Shown here piece by piece: positions 36,401 through 44,839 of a DNA stretch of 64,000 bases; position 1 is the stretch's first letter; every line of letters begins with the position of its first letter. The stretch lies in NCBI RefSeq assembly GCF_040954645.1, contig NC_092807.1, positions 77,516,021 to 77,580,020 of the forward strand, in the 5' to 3' direction. The position numbers and the translations under genes were made by a program. The notes beneath the pieces were generated by a model. The model did no database searches and was not told the origin of the DNA. It saw nothing but the letters and a program-made list of their open reading frames with translations. Origin of the DNA: Diabrotica undecimpunctata (taxonomy: Eukaryota; Arthropoda; Insecta; Coleoptera; Chrysomelidae).

Positions 36401-36839
36401 AATATTTAATCTATGGATTAAATTCGGATAGCGGATAGATATTCTTTACTTTCTCGAAGAAATTATATTGTAACACACAAAAACCGTATTAAATTGCCAA
36501 AAACTTCCTTGCATATTCTATTTATTTACGAGGGGCAGCAGCAATATTAGTACCATAGTAATGCATATAGTCCTGGACTGGCTAATTGTTGGATAATAGG
36601 AAATATGGATGTAGCAGTTTTAATGGTTTGGTGACTGCTTACTGAAATCGGGGAGCAGAGATATCAGTACCAAGTTAATGACTATAGGAGTTGCGGATAC
36701 ATTTTCTGATAACTTAGTTCCTCCCTTTTTTTTAACATATACTATAGACGTCTCAAGTACAGGTCTCATGTAATTGTGGAAGATGCATAAGGTATTTAGA
36801 CATCGTTTTTTGTAAAATGAATGTTTTAGATTTTCAGAT

Positions 36840-37060
36840 GTATAAACTTGACGTGAATTAATGTGGACTCATTTAGTTTAGGCTCTAATAGGTATACTAT
36901 TTGTAGGTTAAACTCCCATGCTATACTTTAGCAAAGGCCTAAGCTATGTCAAAAAAGACTAGCACAATTTTTTTTTCTAAAACGTATTTCTCAACAAGTT
37001 TCTCACTTAGTTATATCGATAATTCTGTATATTCAATTAATCATGGGATACTTTTTATCT
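36840..37060 (-). pseudogene. Jockey-type RT motif A remnant
   Basis: On the minus strand 36960-36915 encodes VFFDIA-stop-AFAKV, a decayed form of the 'F.D...AFD.VWH' motif A of Jockey-like RTs. Stops lie within and around it. Between the end of body C and the other RT remnant at 37130. Confidence 0.5.
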
Positions 37061-37129
37061 CTGAATAAAAATTATCGGTTTGGAATCAGCTCCTTTTTTT
37101 TATTATTGGTTTCATTAACTTACATAAAT

Positions 37130-37289
37130 AAATACAACCTGATTTAAAGTAAAGCTGAAGTTGATTTTTAAATGCACACTTTAGATACTCTGTTTTTGTT
37201 TGCCTTATTTTTAGACCTTTTTGCTGCGCCCATCTCCATTGTCTCAATCATTAATTCAATTATCTCTCCTTATCTCTTACTAACACCAC
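37130..37289 (-). pseudogene. RT gene split by the Polinton, downstream half
   Basis: Read on the minus strand, the sequence continues the RT that stops at 56285: after the aspartate box it gives VLVRDKE and, with frameshifts, a RLRQWRWAQQKGLKI block and a KTEYLK block typical of these RTs. The reading frame runs across the Polinton insertion point if one 6-bp target copy is removed. Confidence 0.75.
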
Positions 37290-37535
37290 AGTAGAGGGCA
37301 AATGTGAGTTCTAGCCGCACCGTTCGTATACCCCCACCACCGACCGCCCCACCATTATTATACCCCCCTCCAATGAGGTGAGGTGAGGTGAGGTAAGAGG
37401 TGAGAGTTCTAGCCTCACCGTTCGTATACCCCCCACCACCGACCCCCAGCCTTTTGTATACCCCCCACCACATCGCATCCCCCCCCCCACTGACGAGGTC
37501 AACGACCGGTCAAGGGGTCAACGACCGGTCAAGTA
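37290..37535. repeat. Polinton left terminal inverted repeat
   Basis: About 245 bp matching the right end inverted. It has two copies of a subrepeat of about 90 bp (core TTCTAGCCGCACCGTTCGTA at 37307, variant at 37406), C-rich runs, then two copies of a unit of about 19 bp built on GACCGGTCAAGGGGTCAAC (37494-37533). The right end has three and about ten copies respectively. Confidence 0.9.
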
Positions 37536-37590
37536 TATTATTAATAATACAGAAATGCTTTTAGGTAAATTTATTTTAGTTAACTTTATT

Positions 37591-38202
37591 TTATGTAATA
37601 CATTTGTGACATTGGTATTTGTATGGTAGGTAATTGTTGGATAGTGAAATAGAACAATGTTCCCAACAAGGTAGCTTCAATTGGATGGTTTCATTATACC
37701 GAATATGTGGTGGAAGTTCATTCCATTTATCCAATAAATCAAACCCATCAACATAATCCAGAAGGTACCACGCTGGAAATAGTTCTAACTCTTGTTTGTT
37801 AAATAAACAAAAATCTTTACGGCGAAGATAATGATCCGTTATCACTTGCTCTAATAAAGAATTGTGTTCAACAAGATTTAGAATACAAATATAGCAGTCG
37901 CTGACCGAAGGAGGATACATCACTCCATCACAGGTGGAAGGCCAATGATTATAACAGCGAGTAATTTTCGCTCGTATATGCGGATTATTTTTCACTTCAT
38001 CTGATAGTTTATGTTCAATATCTCGTAAATCTGATGCTTTCATATACTGAAGATATTGTAATGGAAAATCATGTAATTCTTCGGAAGAAAAGGCACTCAA
38101 TGGAACAGCAGGAAAGTGTTTACTGTAAGAAGTCATGTTGAATACTGTTTCATGTAAAACATTTAACCACCGCAAGAATAACTGGTTATACCCCCCACTC
38201 AC
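37591..38202 (-). CDS. Unknown Polinton terminal protein, Cys-ended
   Basis: 203 codons, no recognised family. The first in-frame codon is GTG; an internal methionine at residue 23 (MTSYSKHF) is a likelier start. The sequence looks helical and ends in a Cys-rich tail (KLPCWEHC ... YQCHKC). Its C-terminal 25-30 codons recur, inverted, at 55578-55678 near the opposite end. A weakly similar layout (LPP followed by a C-terminal CxxC) is seen in the 158-residue protein at 46779, possibly a diverged paralogue. It lies just inside the left terminus, a spot used by accessory genes. Confidence 0.6.
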   Translation of the reverse strand: MSGGYNQLFLRWLNVLHETVFNMTSYSKHFPAVPLSAFSSEELHDFPLQYLQYMKASDLRDIEHKLSDEVKNNPHIRAKITRCYNHWPSTCDGVMYPPSVSDCYICILNLVEHNSLLEQVITDHYLRRKDFCLFNKQELELFPAWYLLDYVDGFDLLDKWNELPPHIRYNETIQLKLPCWEHCSISLSNNYLPYKYQCHKCIT

Positions 38203-38297
38203 AAATACCTCCCACTTACAAAAACCTCCTACTTAGACCCCACTTACTAGACATAAAAGATAAAAGGTAGGCTAACCTGTCTATGCATTGAGTAAAC

Positions 38298-38726
38298 ATG
38301 TCTCAATACGACTTTAGTGGTAACACACCCGTTCAAAAATATGGGGTAGATAATAAAAAAGATGTAATAATTGGTGAAAGAAGTTTTCAGTTAAACAGAT
38401 CGAAAAGCAAATTTGTGTCTATTGGGTTAAAGTACGGTGCGGAGTGTGTACCAGTGATATCACTATATGGAAATCAAGGACAACGGGTAGTATTCACGGA
38501 AGAAGATTGGAAAAATTTTTTATACTACCAAGGAGTGATTACAAATTATCTGCACACGGTGGAAAACTATGCACCTATAAAAAGAAAAAATTATAGTATA
38601 GAATTTGAAAAGGTACTAGAAGCAAAAGTAATAAAGATATTACAAGGTAACTCGTACATATATTTAGGAGACGAAACCATTTGTAAATTATCGGAGGTGT
38701 TACCGCTTATACAACATTATAATTAA
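38298..38726 (+). CDS. Possible PC4-like ssDNA-binding protein
   Basis: 142 codons from a clear ATG with a short 5' region. Residues 30-85 run as a set of strands (FVSIGLKYG, VPVISLYG, QRVVFTEEDW) followed by a helix (KNFLYYQGVITNYL). That order and the 'xVxFTEEDWxxFL' turn resemble the PC4/p15 single-stranded DNA-binding fold. If right, it could coat ssDNA during protein-primed replication. The resemblance is judged by eye; the protein may be an unrelated Polinton-specific protein. The ORF is intact and divergent from the gene at 37591, with 95 bp between. Confidence 0.5.
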   Translation: MSQYDFSGNTPVQKYGVDNKKDVIIGERSFQLNRSKSKFVSIGLKYGAECVPVISLYGNQGQRVVFTEEDWKNFLYYQGVITNYLHTVENYAPIKRKNYSIEFEKVLEAKVIKILQGNSYIYLGDETICKLSEVLPLIQHYN

Positions 38727-38730
38727 CCAT

Positions 38731-39133
38731 TTGAAACAAGAAAGTTTCTGTGAATATTTGAAAAGTCTATATCCGCAACTACGAAACAACACAGGTGATT
38801 TCTATGAAAACATATTAAGAAGTGTCAAGACAAACACCCATATTTGCTTTGAAGATATAAGTAATATTTTGGAATTGGTGTACGTGTATCCAGAAGCATT
38901 AAAAGATGTGTACAGAAACTGGGAAAAAAGTAATTTTTAATGATGATTTTAACAAAACACATGTTCTACGAGTTTGGAACTACGCATATTGTCAAGCACG
39001 ACAAAGGTATTGGGAAATATTTGTAATAAATAAAATAAGATTTAAAAAAAGAATCGAAGAAACTTCAAAAGTAATATCTCCGATTTTAAATATAAATCAT
39101 AGATTTTTTGTATACAGTAGTAGGTTTAAATAA
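38731..39133 (+). pseudogene. Unknown helical protein, frameshifted
   Basis: Two overlapping ORFs (38731-38940, 38906-39133) look like one gene broken by a frameshift in the A-run near 38925-38932: the first ends in a YPEALKDVYRNW helix and the second continues with HVLRVWNYAYCQARQRYWEI. Together about 130 codons, rich in aromatic and charged residues, with no known domain. There is no ATG at the 5' end; the frame opens with TTG right after the stop of the preceding gene. Confidence 0.5.
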
Positions 39134-39154
39134 ATATTAAAACACAAAAGTTTT

Positions 39155-39568
39155 TTATTTTAAAAATTTTTTAAATACAAAATGTTTAACATATCTAATA
39201 ATTACATTTAAAAGTAGAAAAGTAACACAAATAACTAAATACCAGGATAAGCGAATGTTTGACAGATATTCTCCACCAACTTCGCCAGAAGAGCTGTAGA
39301 GCTGGCGCCATTCTGTTTCATCATTAAAGTAATTGGGGAAAGGTAATCGTAGTTTGTACACTGTACTGTTATATGGTATGTAAGCAAATCTAAGATCCAC
39401 CCCATTCAGTTTATAGAGACTCATGTTAGACCATTGCGACGGCCAGCTATCATTTTTTGTACCATTTTTATCAAAACATATATGAATATCCTTCACAGCA
39501 TAAGGTTGGTAAATATAAAGCACCCCCTGCAAAACGGCATGTAAAATGAGTAGACCTGCTCCAGACAT
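39155..39568 (-). CDS. Small membrane protein of the Polinton
   Basis: 137 codons from ATG. A hydrophobic N-terminal segment (residues 4-20, LLILHAVLQGVLYIY) can act as signal or anchor. A hydrophilic middle part carries two possible N-glycosylation sites (NMS, NST), and a strong membrane segment lies at about 107-125 (WYLVICVTFLLLNVII) with a basic tail. The topology suggests a small surface or membrane-remodelling protein. Convergent with the gene at 38731, 21 bp between stops; the integrase gene lies upstream on the same strand. Function unknown. Confidence 0.6.
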   Translation of the reverse strand: MSGAGLLILHAVLQGVLYIYQPYAVKDIHICFDKNGTKNDSWPSQWSNMSLYKLNGVDLRFAYIPYNSTVYKLRLPFPNYFNDETEWRQLYSSSGEVGGEYLSNIRLSWYLVICVTFLLLNVIIRYVKHFVFKKFLK

Positions 39569-39611
39569 TACTTTATCGCAAACTAAATTCTGCTAGACAA
39601 GTTTTCTATAT

Positions 39612-40538
39612 TTATACAACATTATTTTTACTAATCCACGAATTGTGACTTTTATCCAGTCCCAACCATTTAACATAAACTCGATTAGCGTTGCGTTGCA
39701 ATATCTTTTCCACAAGATATACGTCTGAATATTTAACTTTTTGAAGCTCTTCTGTGTAAAAAGCCCCTTTAATTTCTTCTTGTTTAAAATCTTCAAGTAA
39801 GTATGTAATCGGATTGGTAAACTGTACTTTTTTAACCTTAAATATTTCAGTCGTCCAAGATGGTGTATATCCTTTAGCAAAAGCGTGTCGATATTTACTT
39901 ATGCGAACATAATCCCCTTTTTGAAATTTAGGTTTATGTTTATCTACGGTTTTTAACCAGTTGTAAGCAGTTATACGCTTCGCATTTCGGTCAGTAACTT
40001 TACTTGGAATGACTCCAGTAGTTGAATGTTTGGTGTTATTATATTGTTCAACGATGGAAGGTAGTATGTTAACCCATTTATAAGAACCTTGGAGATTAAA
40101 TTGTTTCCATAACTTGGACTTTAGAGTTCGTATAACGCGCTCAGCAATACTTGCTTTTAAATTAGAATAAGTACTGTAATGATTTATACCATAAGTTGAC
40201 ATTAGGTTTTTAAAGTGAGAATTATAAAATTCGGTTCCATTATCTGTTTGTAAATGTTTAGGAATTTTAGGCATTTGAGATAAAATTTTCTTCATACCAT
40301 TGACGACTTCAGATCCCGTTTTTTTTTTAATTGGTGATACCCAGACATATTTACTAAATGCATTTATAACAATAATGATATAGTTATACCCGTTGTTATA
40401 TTTAACAAAAGGTGTCATAATTGCTAAATCTGCTTGACACAAATCATGCAAACCTTTAATAATAACGTGTCTCCGTTTAAAGTTTTTTCTTGCTGGTTTA
40501 TGAAGTTCATTAACGACTTGTTGTTTAGGGTTAGACAT
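39612..40538 (-). CDS. INT: Retrovirus-like integrase with chromodomain
   Basis: DDE-type integrase that would join the linear Polinton DNA to the chromosome and produce the 6-bp duplication. The methionine at 40538 (MSNPKQQVV) is a better start than the upstream one at 40616, because upstream residues are a read-through of the neighbouring gene. Catalytic residues: D37 (CQAD), D99 (TDNGTEF) and E133 (SIAERV). The C-terminal 38 residues (SDVYLVEKIL ... VKWLG ... SWI) form a chromodomain that could steer insertion to histone marks. No stop or frameshift seen. Its ATG overlaps the end of the gene upstream by 8 bp. Confidence 0.95.
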   Translation of the reverse strand: MSNPKQQVVNELHKPARKNFKRRHVIIKGLHDLCQADLAIMTPFVKYNNGYNYIIIVINAFSKYVWVSPIKKKTGSEVVNGMKKILSQMPKIPKHLQTDNGTEFYNSHFKNLMSTYGINHYSTYSNLKASIAERVIRTLKSKLWKQFNLQGSYKWVNILPSIVEQYNNTKHSTTGVIPSKVTDRNAKRITAYNWLKTVDKHKPKFQKGDYVRISKYRHAFAKGYTPSWTTEIFKVKKVQFTNPITYLLEDFKQEEIKGAFYTEELQKVKYSDVYLVEKILQRNANRVYVKWLGLDKSHNSWISKNNVV

Positions 40539-40923
40539 TTTTTTCCAGCGAGCACTGGAGTGTAATATGAACAAAAACGTTAGGATTCGTATCAAGTTTA
40601 AACGAAAGTTTATCACCTTTTTTTACATGTAAACCAGGCAATTCATTGTATTTATACTCTACCGAATTTAATAAAACTAATCCATTAAAACCGTAATGTT
40701 GTATTGTTTCAATTTTACCGTTTACAGAAAATACATATGACGTCCCTCCATGATCCAACACGTAAAACTCCTTGTTCAAACTTGTTTTTTCTTCCCCTTT
40801 TAAAGCTATTATACATTTAGTGTGGTAAGACGACGAATCACAAATAAAATATAATGGATTTGTAGAATTATCGTAAGACTTTAAATCAGTTAGAAAGTGA
40901 TTACCAAATTTATTAATAGGCAT
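40531..40923 (-). CDS. Conserved beta-rich Polinton protein
   Basis: 130 codons from ATG (MPINKFGNHFL), intact. Alternating hydrophobic strands and glycine turns (YVLDHGGTSYVFSV, IETIQHYGFNGLVLLNSVEY, GLHVKKGDKLSFKLD) suggest a compact beta-sandwich; a capsid-vertex or fibre role is possible but is inference. I believe similar proteins occur next to integrase in animal Polintons, so it is part of the conserved set. It overlaps the integrase start by 8 bp and ends two bases short of the gene upstream (40926), so the three genes are tightly packed. Confidence 0.65.
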   Translation of the reverse strand: MPINKFGNHFLTDLKSYDNSTNPLYFICDSSSYHTKCIIALKGEEKTSLNKEFYVLDHGGTSYVFSVNGKIETIQHYGFNGLVLLNSVEYKYNELPGLHVKKGDKLSFKLDTNPNVFVHITLQCSLEKNV

Positions 40924-40925
40924 TA

Positions 40926-42094
40926 TTATTGAATTATACCACCTTCTCGAAGTTCCTCGATAATCGAAATGATTTCGTTGCCGTGACCGTTATTTCCTGC
41001 AGATTGTGATGCTAGAAGCAGTCGAAGTCTATCTATTATTTCATTGTAATCGTCAAAGTATTTATACTCAGTTGGTTTCGTAGTATATTGTTTTGTTAGT
41101 AAAGTCCCACCTTTTTTACCGGCAAATTGTTTGGCGCGATTTCTAGTTGTTGCACCAAGACTTGAAGGTAGAGAAGTTAACCTCTGTCTGTGAGGTTGTG
41201 GTCTAGTTTCCAATACTGGCTTTATAATAAAATTATATTTATCTTTTATTTTAGATTCCATTTTTCTAATTGGTAATTCAGGATTATTGTTTCTGTGAAG
41301 AGCATTGGTTCGTCGTAAAATATCCACGTATTCGTTAACATCCCCCTGTTTAAAACTAACAGGGTTTGCCTTAAACATTAATTCATAGAGACCGGGCGTC
41401 CCTATGTATTTAACCCCTTTTATATTCGTATCTGGTCCGACAAAGTCAATATTTGAATCACCGATTGAAAATTTTTCATTAGCTAAATCGTGATATACAC
41501 CTAATTTATGATCAAATTCACCTTTTGTATCTTCTAATTAGCTTAAACGTAGATTCGAGGTAAAGGTTCAGTGAATTTCTCATAATACGCCCCCATTACG
41601 TCAGGATTATTAACCATATTGTTAAACTCTAATACAGTTTCTTCAAAATATCGATTTATATCTTCACTACTATTACCTCTTACACGTTGTGATGTAAATG
41701 TATCTTCTGCACTATCTTCTCCAAGTCGTGATTCAAATGTTTCTTCGATCCCACTAGGTGGTATAAAAGAAAGTTCTCCAAAGTTGACAGATGTTTTAGA
41801 TGAAGGAGAACGTTTATTTGGCGATGAAGTTGTAAGTTGATATGAACTAAGATTTGGTGTGCTTAATCGACGAGGATTATACTTGAGAGATTCAAATTAA
41901 GGTGATTTAGCTAGGACAGGCTCTTGTTTTATATTACTTGTAGGTTCTAATTTTAATAACAACTCCTTGAGAGGTTTTGTTATGGGTTGATAATTTTTTT
42001 CCAACTGAGTTTGAGACTTGGCAATGTCACTTTTTAAACTACGGTATTTGCGTTTTAATGCTTGACGGCTTTTTAACAGCTGTTTCACGATTCG
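40926..42094 (-). pseudogene. Conserved 'TPGLYEL' Polinton protein, disrupted
   Basis: About 390 codons in pieces. The start is MDTRIVKQLLKSRQALKRKY at 42094, a coiled coil; a stop lies at 41897. A second piece in another frame (ESLKYNPRR to LEFNNMVNNPDVMGAYYEKF) ends with a stop near 41541. The last piece runs from about 41540, with GTPGLYELMF and TNALHRNNNP, into the 150-residue ORF ending at 40926 with a basic, Gly/Lys-rich patch. The order coiled coil, acidic linker, 'IG...GTPGLYEL', TNA.R block is a recurring Polinton protein of unknown role, perhaps structural. At least two stops and one frameshift. Confidence 0.7.
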
Positions 42095-42136
42095 AGTATC
42101 CATTTTTACTAACGCTAACAAGACGCATTTCTTCCT

Positions 42137-42826
42137 TTATATATGTACAAATGTATGAAACCCTTTGCGATATTTTCCCGAAGATAACAAACAATCCTTA
42201 TCAATCACTACAAACCCATATTTATCTTTCCAACAAAAAGAACTAAATTCTTTAAATTGTTGAAAACTCATATCAATATTAACATGGTCGTCATATATGT
42301 GTTTTAAATTTGTCATATCTTGTTGAAAAATCACTAAAAGATTGGCATTATCCCGTACTAACTGTTTTGGTATAGCGCTATAAGTTTGACATAAGTAAAA
42401 ACAGTCGGTAAATTTATGTCTACCAAAACAAAAATAACTTTGAATAAGTTTTTGATCACACGAAGCAACATCATCAAAAATTATTATTGAGTGATTTTTA
42501 ATATCTTCTGGAGTGGGTATGTTTGCGGAATCACTATATTCTTCATACCCAATCTCAGACATCGGTTTAATTAAGTTACGTAGGTATATATATTTTGGTT
42601 GGTGAAGTGATTTAGAATAATAATAAATGTTTTGAAATCTTAAGCCATTAGGATGCTCAATCAACGATAATAATGTATTAGTCTTACCACATCCACTCGG
42701 TCCAATAATAAGACACCGTTTTGAATCACCACCAAATAAATACCCGTGTTTTTTTATTTTAATATCTCGTGCAACTACATCATGGTTTGTAATAGGGAGA
42801 GATAGTTGTTGTTTTTCGATCTTCAT
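42137..42826 (-). CDS. ATP: FtsK/HerA-type genome-packaging ATPase
   Basis: 229 codons from ATG, uninterrupted. Walker A GPSGCGKTN at residues 42-50 and Walker B IIIFDD at 114-119, followed by a sensor-like FCFGRHKFTDCFYLCQTYS region, are typical of the A32/adenovirus IVa2-like packaging ATPases of the FtsK/HerA superfamily. It would pump element DNA into a capsid-like shell. It is divergent from the PLA2/core gene with 60 bp between, and followed by the TPGLYEL gene on its own strand. Confidence 0.93.
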   Translation of the reverse strand: MKIEKQQLSLPITNHDVVARDIKIKKHGYLFGGDSKRCLIIGPSGCGKTNTLLSLIEHPNGLRFQNIYYYSKSLHQPKYIYLRNLIKPMSEIGYEEYSDSANIPTPEDIKNHSIIIFDDVASCDQKLIQSYFCFGRHKFTDCFYLCQTYSAIPKQLVRDNANLLVIFQQDMTNLKHIYDDHVNIDMSFQQFKEFSSFCWKDKYGFVVIDKDCLLSSGKYRKGFHTFVHI

Positions 42827-42886
42827 TGTATCTGGGAATGATGTGAGTATATAAAGGGTATCAGATTATATATAAAAGAAAGTATA
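42827..42886. promoter_or_regulatory. Divergent promoter, ATPase / core protein
   Basis: Only 60 bp lie between the two divergent ATGs, containing GTATATAAAGGG near 42848 and TATATATAAAAG near 42868, plus a TATCAGATT that could serve as an arthropod-type initiator. A compact bidirectional promoter is likely; start sites are not proven. Confidence 0.5.
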
Positions 42887-43573
42887 ATGAGACGAAAAAG
42901 GATTAGTAGACATCGAACAGTTAAACGAAGAGGTTGCGGATTATTAAATTCTGTCATCAATAAATTACCAGTCGAGGTACACATCCCAGGTTATTCGTAT
43001 TGTGGACCGGGAACTAAGCTAGAGAAAAGACTTGCACGTGGTGATTCAGGAATAAATTTATTAGACGAAGCCTGTAAAGAACACGACATCGCATATTCCC
43101 GTCATAAAGAACTTGGTGAAAGACACGAAGCTGATAAAATATTAGAGAACAAAGCTTGGGATCGAGTAAAATCCAAAGACGCTACATTTGGTGAAAAAGC
43201 AGCAGCTTGGTTAGTTACAACCGCGATGAAGAGTAAACCCAAATTGGGTATGGGGTTACGTAAAAAAATTAGACGTTTAAATAAAAAAGGTGGTTCTTTA
43301 AAAAGAAAAAGAATAACTTTGAAAAAACGTAATATTAAAACACCCAAAAAAGGAGGTTTTCTACCTTTACTATTACCGTTAATTGGAGCTTTAAGTGCGG
43401 TTGGGGGTGGAACTGCATCAATTATGAAGGCTATTAACGATGCAAAAACCAACCGTGAACAAATAGCTGACCAGAAACGTCATAATCTTGCTATGGAGAA
43501 AGGAGGTAAAGGGTTATACTTAAAACCTGCTAAAGGGTATGGGATGTATTTAAAACCATATTCAAAAAACTAA
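42887..43573 (+). CDS. PLA2-domain virion core protein (pX-like tail)
   Basis: 228 codons, intact. After a basic N-terminus, residues 33-75 hold a parvovirus-type phospholipase A2: calcium loop YCGPGT (38-43) and catalytic HD (66-67, in CKEHDIAYS). In parvoviruses this domain breaches the endosome. A Lys/Arg-rich region (120-155) would bind DNA. Residues 156-187 (GGFLPLLLPLIGALSAVGGG) match the hydrophobic segment of adenovirus core peptide pX/mu. The combination suggests a DNA-bound virion protein with membrane-lytic activity, expected only if particles form and enter cells. Repeated GKGLYLKP/GYGMYLKP units close the protein. Confidence 0.88.
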   Translation: MRRKRISRHRTVKRRGCGLLNSVINKLPVEVHIPGYSYCGPGTKLEKRLARGDSGINLLDEACKEHDIAYSRHKELGERHEADKILENKAWDRVKSKDATFGEKAAAWLVTTAMKSKPKLGMGLRKKIRRLNKKGGSLKRKRITLKKRNIKTPKKGGFLPLLLPLIGALSAVGGGTASIMKAINDAKTNREQIADQKRHNLAMEKGGKGLYLKPAKGYGMYLKPYSKN

Positions 43574-43938
43574 TATTCCCCCATCATCCGTTAACAGATG
43601 TTGATTTAAAAAAATATGTAAAATTATTAAAAATCCCGCATTTTAGAGATGTATTCATGAGAGATACTTTACCAAGTAAAATTCGAAAATCTGAATGCGG
43701 TATTATAAACATGGATTCAAATAAAGGTGAAGGCACACACTGGACAGCTTATACAAAGGATAACAACGATATAATATATTTTGATTCTTATGGTGATTTA
43801 CCACCACCAAGTAATGTGATCAAATACTTTAAAACTGGCGGCTCCGTAAATATATATTATAATTATGAAAGGTTGCAACGTAATTCATACAATTGCGGTC
43901 AATACGCATTACAGTTTCTATATAACCATTATAGTTAG
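43573..43938 (+). CDS. PRO: Adenovirus-type cysteine protease
   Basis: The frame is open from right after the preceding stop; a methionine at 43657 gives 93 codons, but upstream in-frame sequence (HHPLTDVDLKKYV) looks native, so the true start is upstream and perhaps non-AUG. Counting from that methionine, catalytic His28 (THW), Asp43 (YFDSYGD) and Cys80 (YNCGQYALQFL), with Gln74 for the oxyanion hole, follow the C5/Ulp1-like order. It would mature capsid proteins, probably at Gly-Gly-type sites. Located between the core protein and the capsid genes. No internal stop. Confidence 0.88.
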   Translation: MFPHHPLTDVDLKKYVKLLKIPHFRDVFMRDTLPSKIRKSECGIINMDSNKGEGTHWTAYTKDNNDIIYFDSYGDLPPPSNVIKYFKTGGSVNIYYNYERLQRNSYNCGQYALQFLYNHYS

Positions 43939-43939
43939 G

Positions 43940-44681
43940 ATGTCTGAATCAGTCTAAACAATAGAACCGTCCAGCAAATTTGTCGTATAATTTCACTCTG
44001 ACCGGAAAGTCTTCTATTTTAAGTTATAATTTTAATCCCCCCATTTACCTGGACGAAAGTCTTGAATATGAAGTTGGTTTAATGAACTTTTATTCTTTTA
44101 ACTCCATACCCAACATTGATGATTCTAATAATATATTTCTCTTTGGCCGCGGTAACATTACTTATACAACTGTTATCCCCTCGGGCTCGTATGAATTGGA
44201 AGATATAATTAAGATTTTAAGGGTGTTGATGAAAGAAAGGGATAAAGATGCTTATATAGATATTATTCCAGATAAAAACACATCTAAAGTATCTATTAAG
44301 AGTAATTGTTCACTATATTTCACTATTGAAAACTCAATAGGTAAAATTTTTGGATTTAAGAAAAGAGAACTGGAAGCAAATAAAATCCATGTTTCTGATG
44401 AACCAGTAAATATTTCAGTGACCAATGCAATCTATGTTGATTGCAATATTGCTTCAGGCTCATACTTAAATGGAGACCCGGTCCATATAATACACCAATT
44501 CTTCCCAACCGTACCTAGTGGGTATAAAATAGTTGAATCACCTTAAAATATTTTATATTATCCGATCAGCGTTAAGACAATCAACAACATTAGTGTAAAA
44601 ATTATCGATCAAAACGGTAAATTACTTAATTTTCGACAAGAAGAGATTACTATTAATTTACATTTACGACAGCGATTATAA
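43940..44681 (+). pseudogene. Minor capsid (penton-like) protein, broken
   Basis: The ATG at 43940 just follows the protease stop. Breaks: an in-frame stop at 43955, a frameshift near 43988, and a TAA at 44544 after which the same frame runs on to a natural stop at 44679-44681. The long middle ORF (188 codons) has a jelly-roll-like strand pattern and conserved-looking blocks (LEYEVGLMNFYSF, VNISVTNAIYVDCNIASGSY, GYKIVE). By position and pattern it matches the Polinton minor capsid protein, thought to form capsid vertices. Role inferred from the family. Confidence 0.75.
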
Positions 44682-44839
44682 TGGTTTTAAACTTTTCTCG
44701 TCAACAACCGGATTACATAAAAAACTATAAAAGAATCGACAAAAAAAGAAAATTGAACAGTTTCAAAAAAACAGTTGGAATATTAACACCATCTAATCGG
44801 TTATTATTAAAAAATCTTGGCTTCAAACTCTTAGTGTGA
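44681..44839 (+). CDS. 52-residue basic protein between capsid genes
   Basis: Begins with an ATG overlapping the minor capsid stop (TAATG) and ends with a TGA overlapping the major capsid ATG (TGATG). These stop/start overlaps on both sides, plus an intact frame between two broken genes, argue that it is real. It starts MVLNFSRQQPDYIKNYKRID, has a Lys/Arg-rich centre (KKRKLNSFKK) and a C-terminal amphipathic stretch (RLLLKNLGFKLLV). The overlaps suggest coupled translation by termination-reinitiation. A packaging, scaffold or protein VI-like role is possible; function is unknown. Confidence 0.65.
   Translation: MVLNFSRQQPDYIKNYKRIDKKRKLNSFKKTVGILTPSNRLLLKNLGFKLLV

Larger units (their letters stand above)
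27986..36710 (-). repeat. Repeat body C, copy 3 (inverted)
   Basis: Collinear in reverse with 13170-20530, interrupted by a non-LTR fragment (29840-30814) and a piggyBac element (31078-33489). It lacks the 2.3-kb non-LTR insertion of copy 1. The small ORFs at 34995, 35584, 35839 and 36198 are repeat sequence without conserved coding. Confidence 0.8.

Noticed and set aside
39593..39880. 95-codon minus-strand ORF inside the integrase gene
   Set aside because: Overlaps the intact integrase in another frame and lacks any motif.
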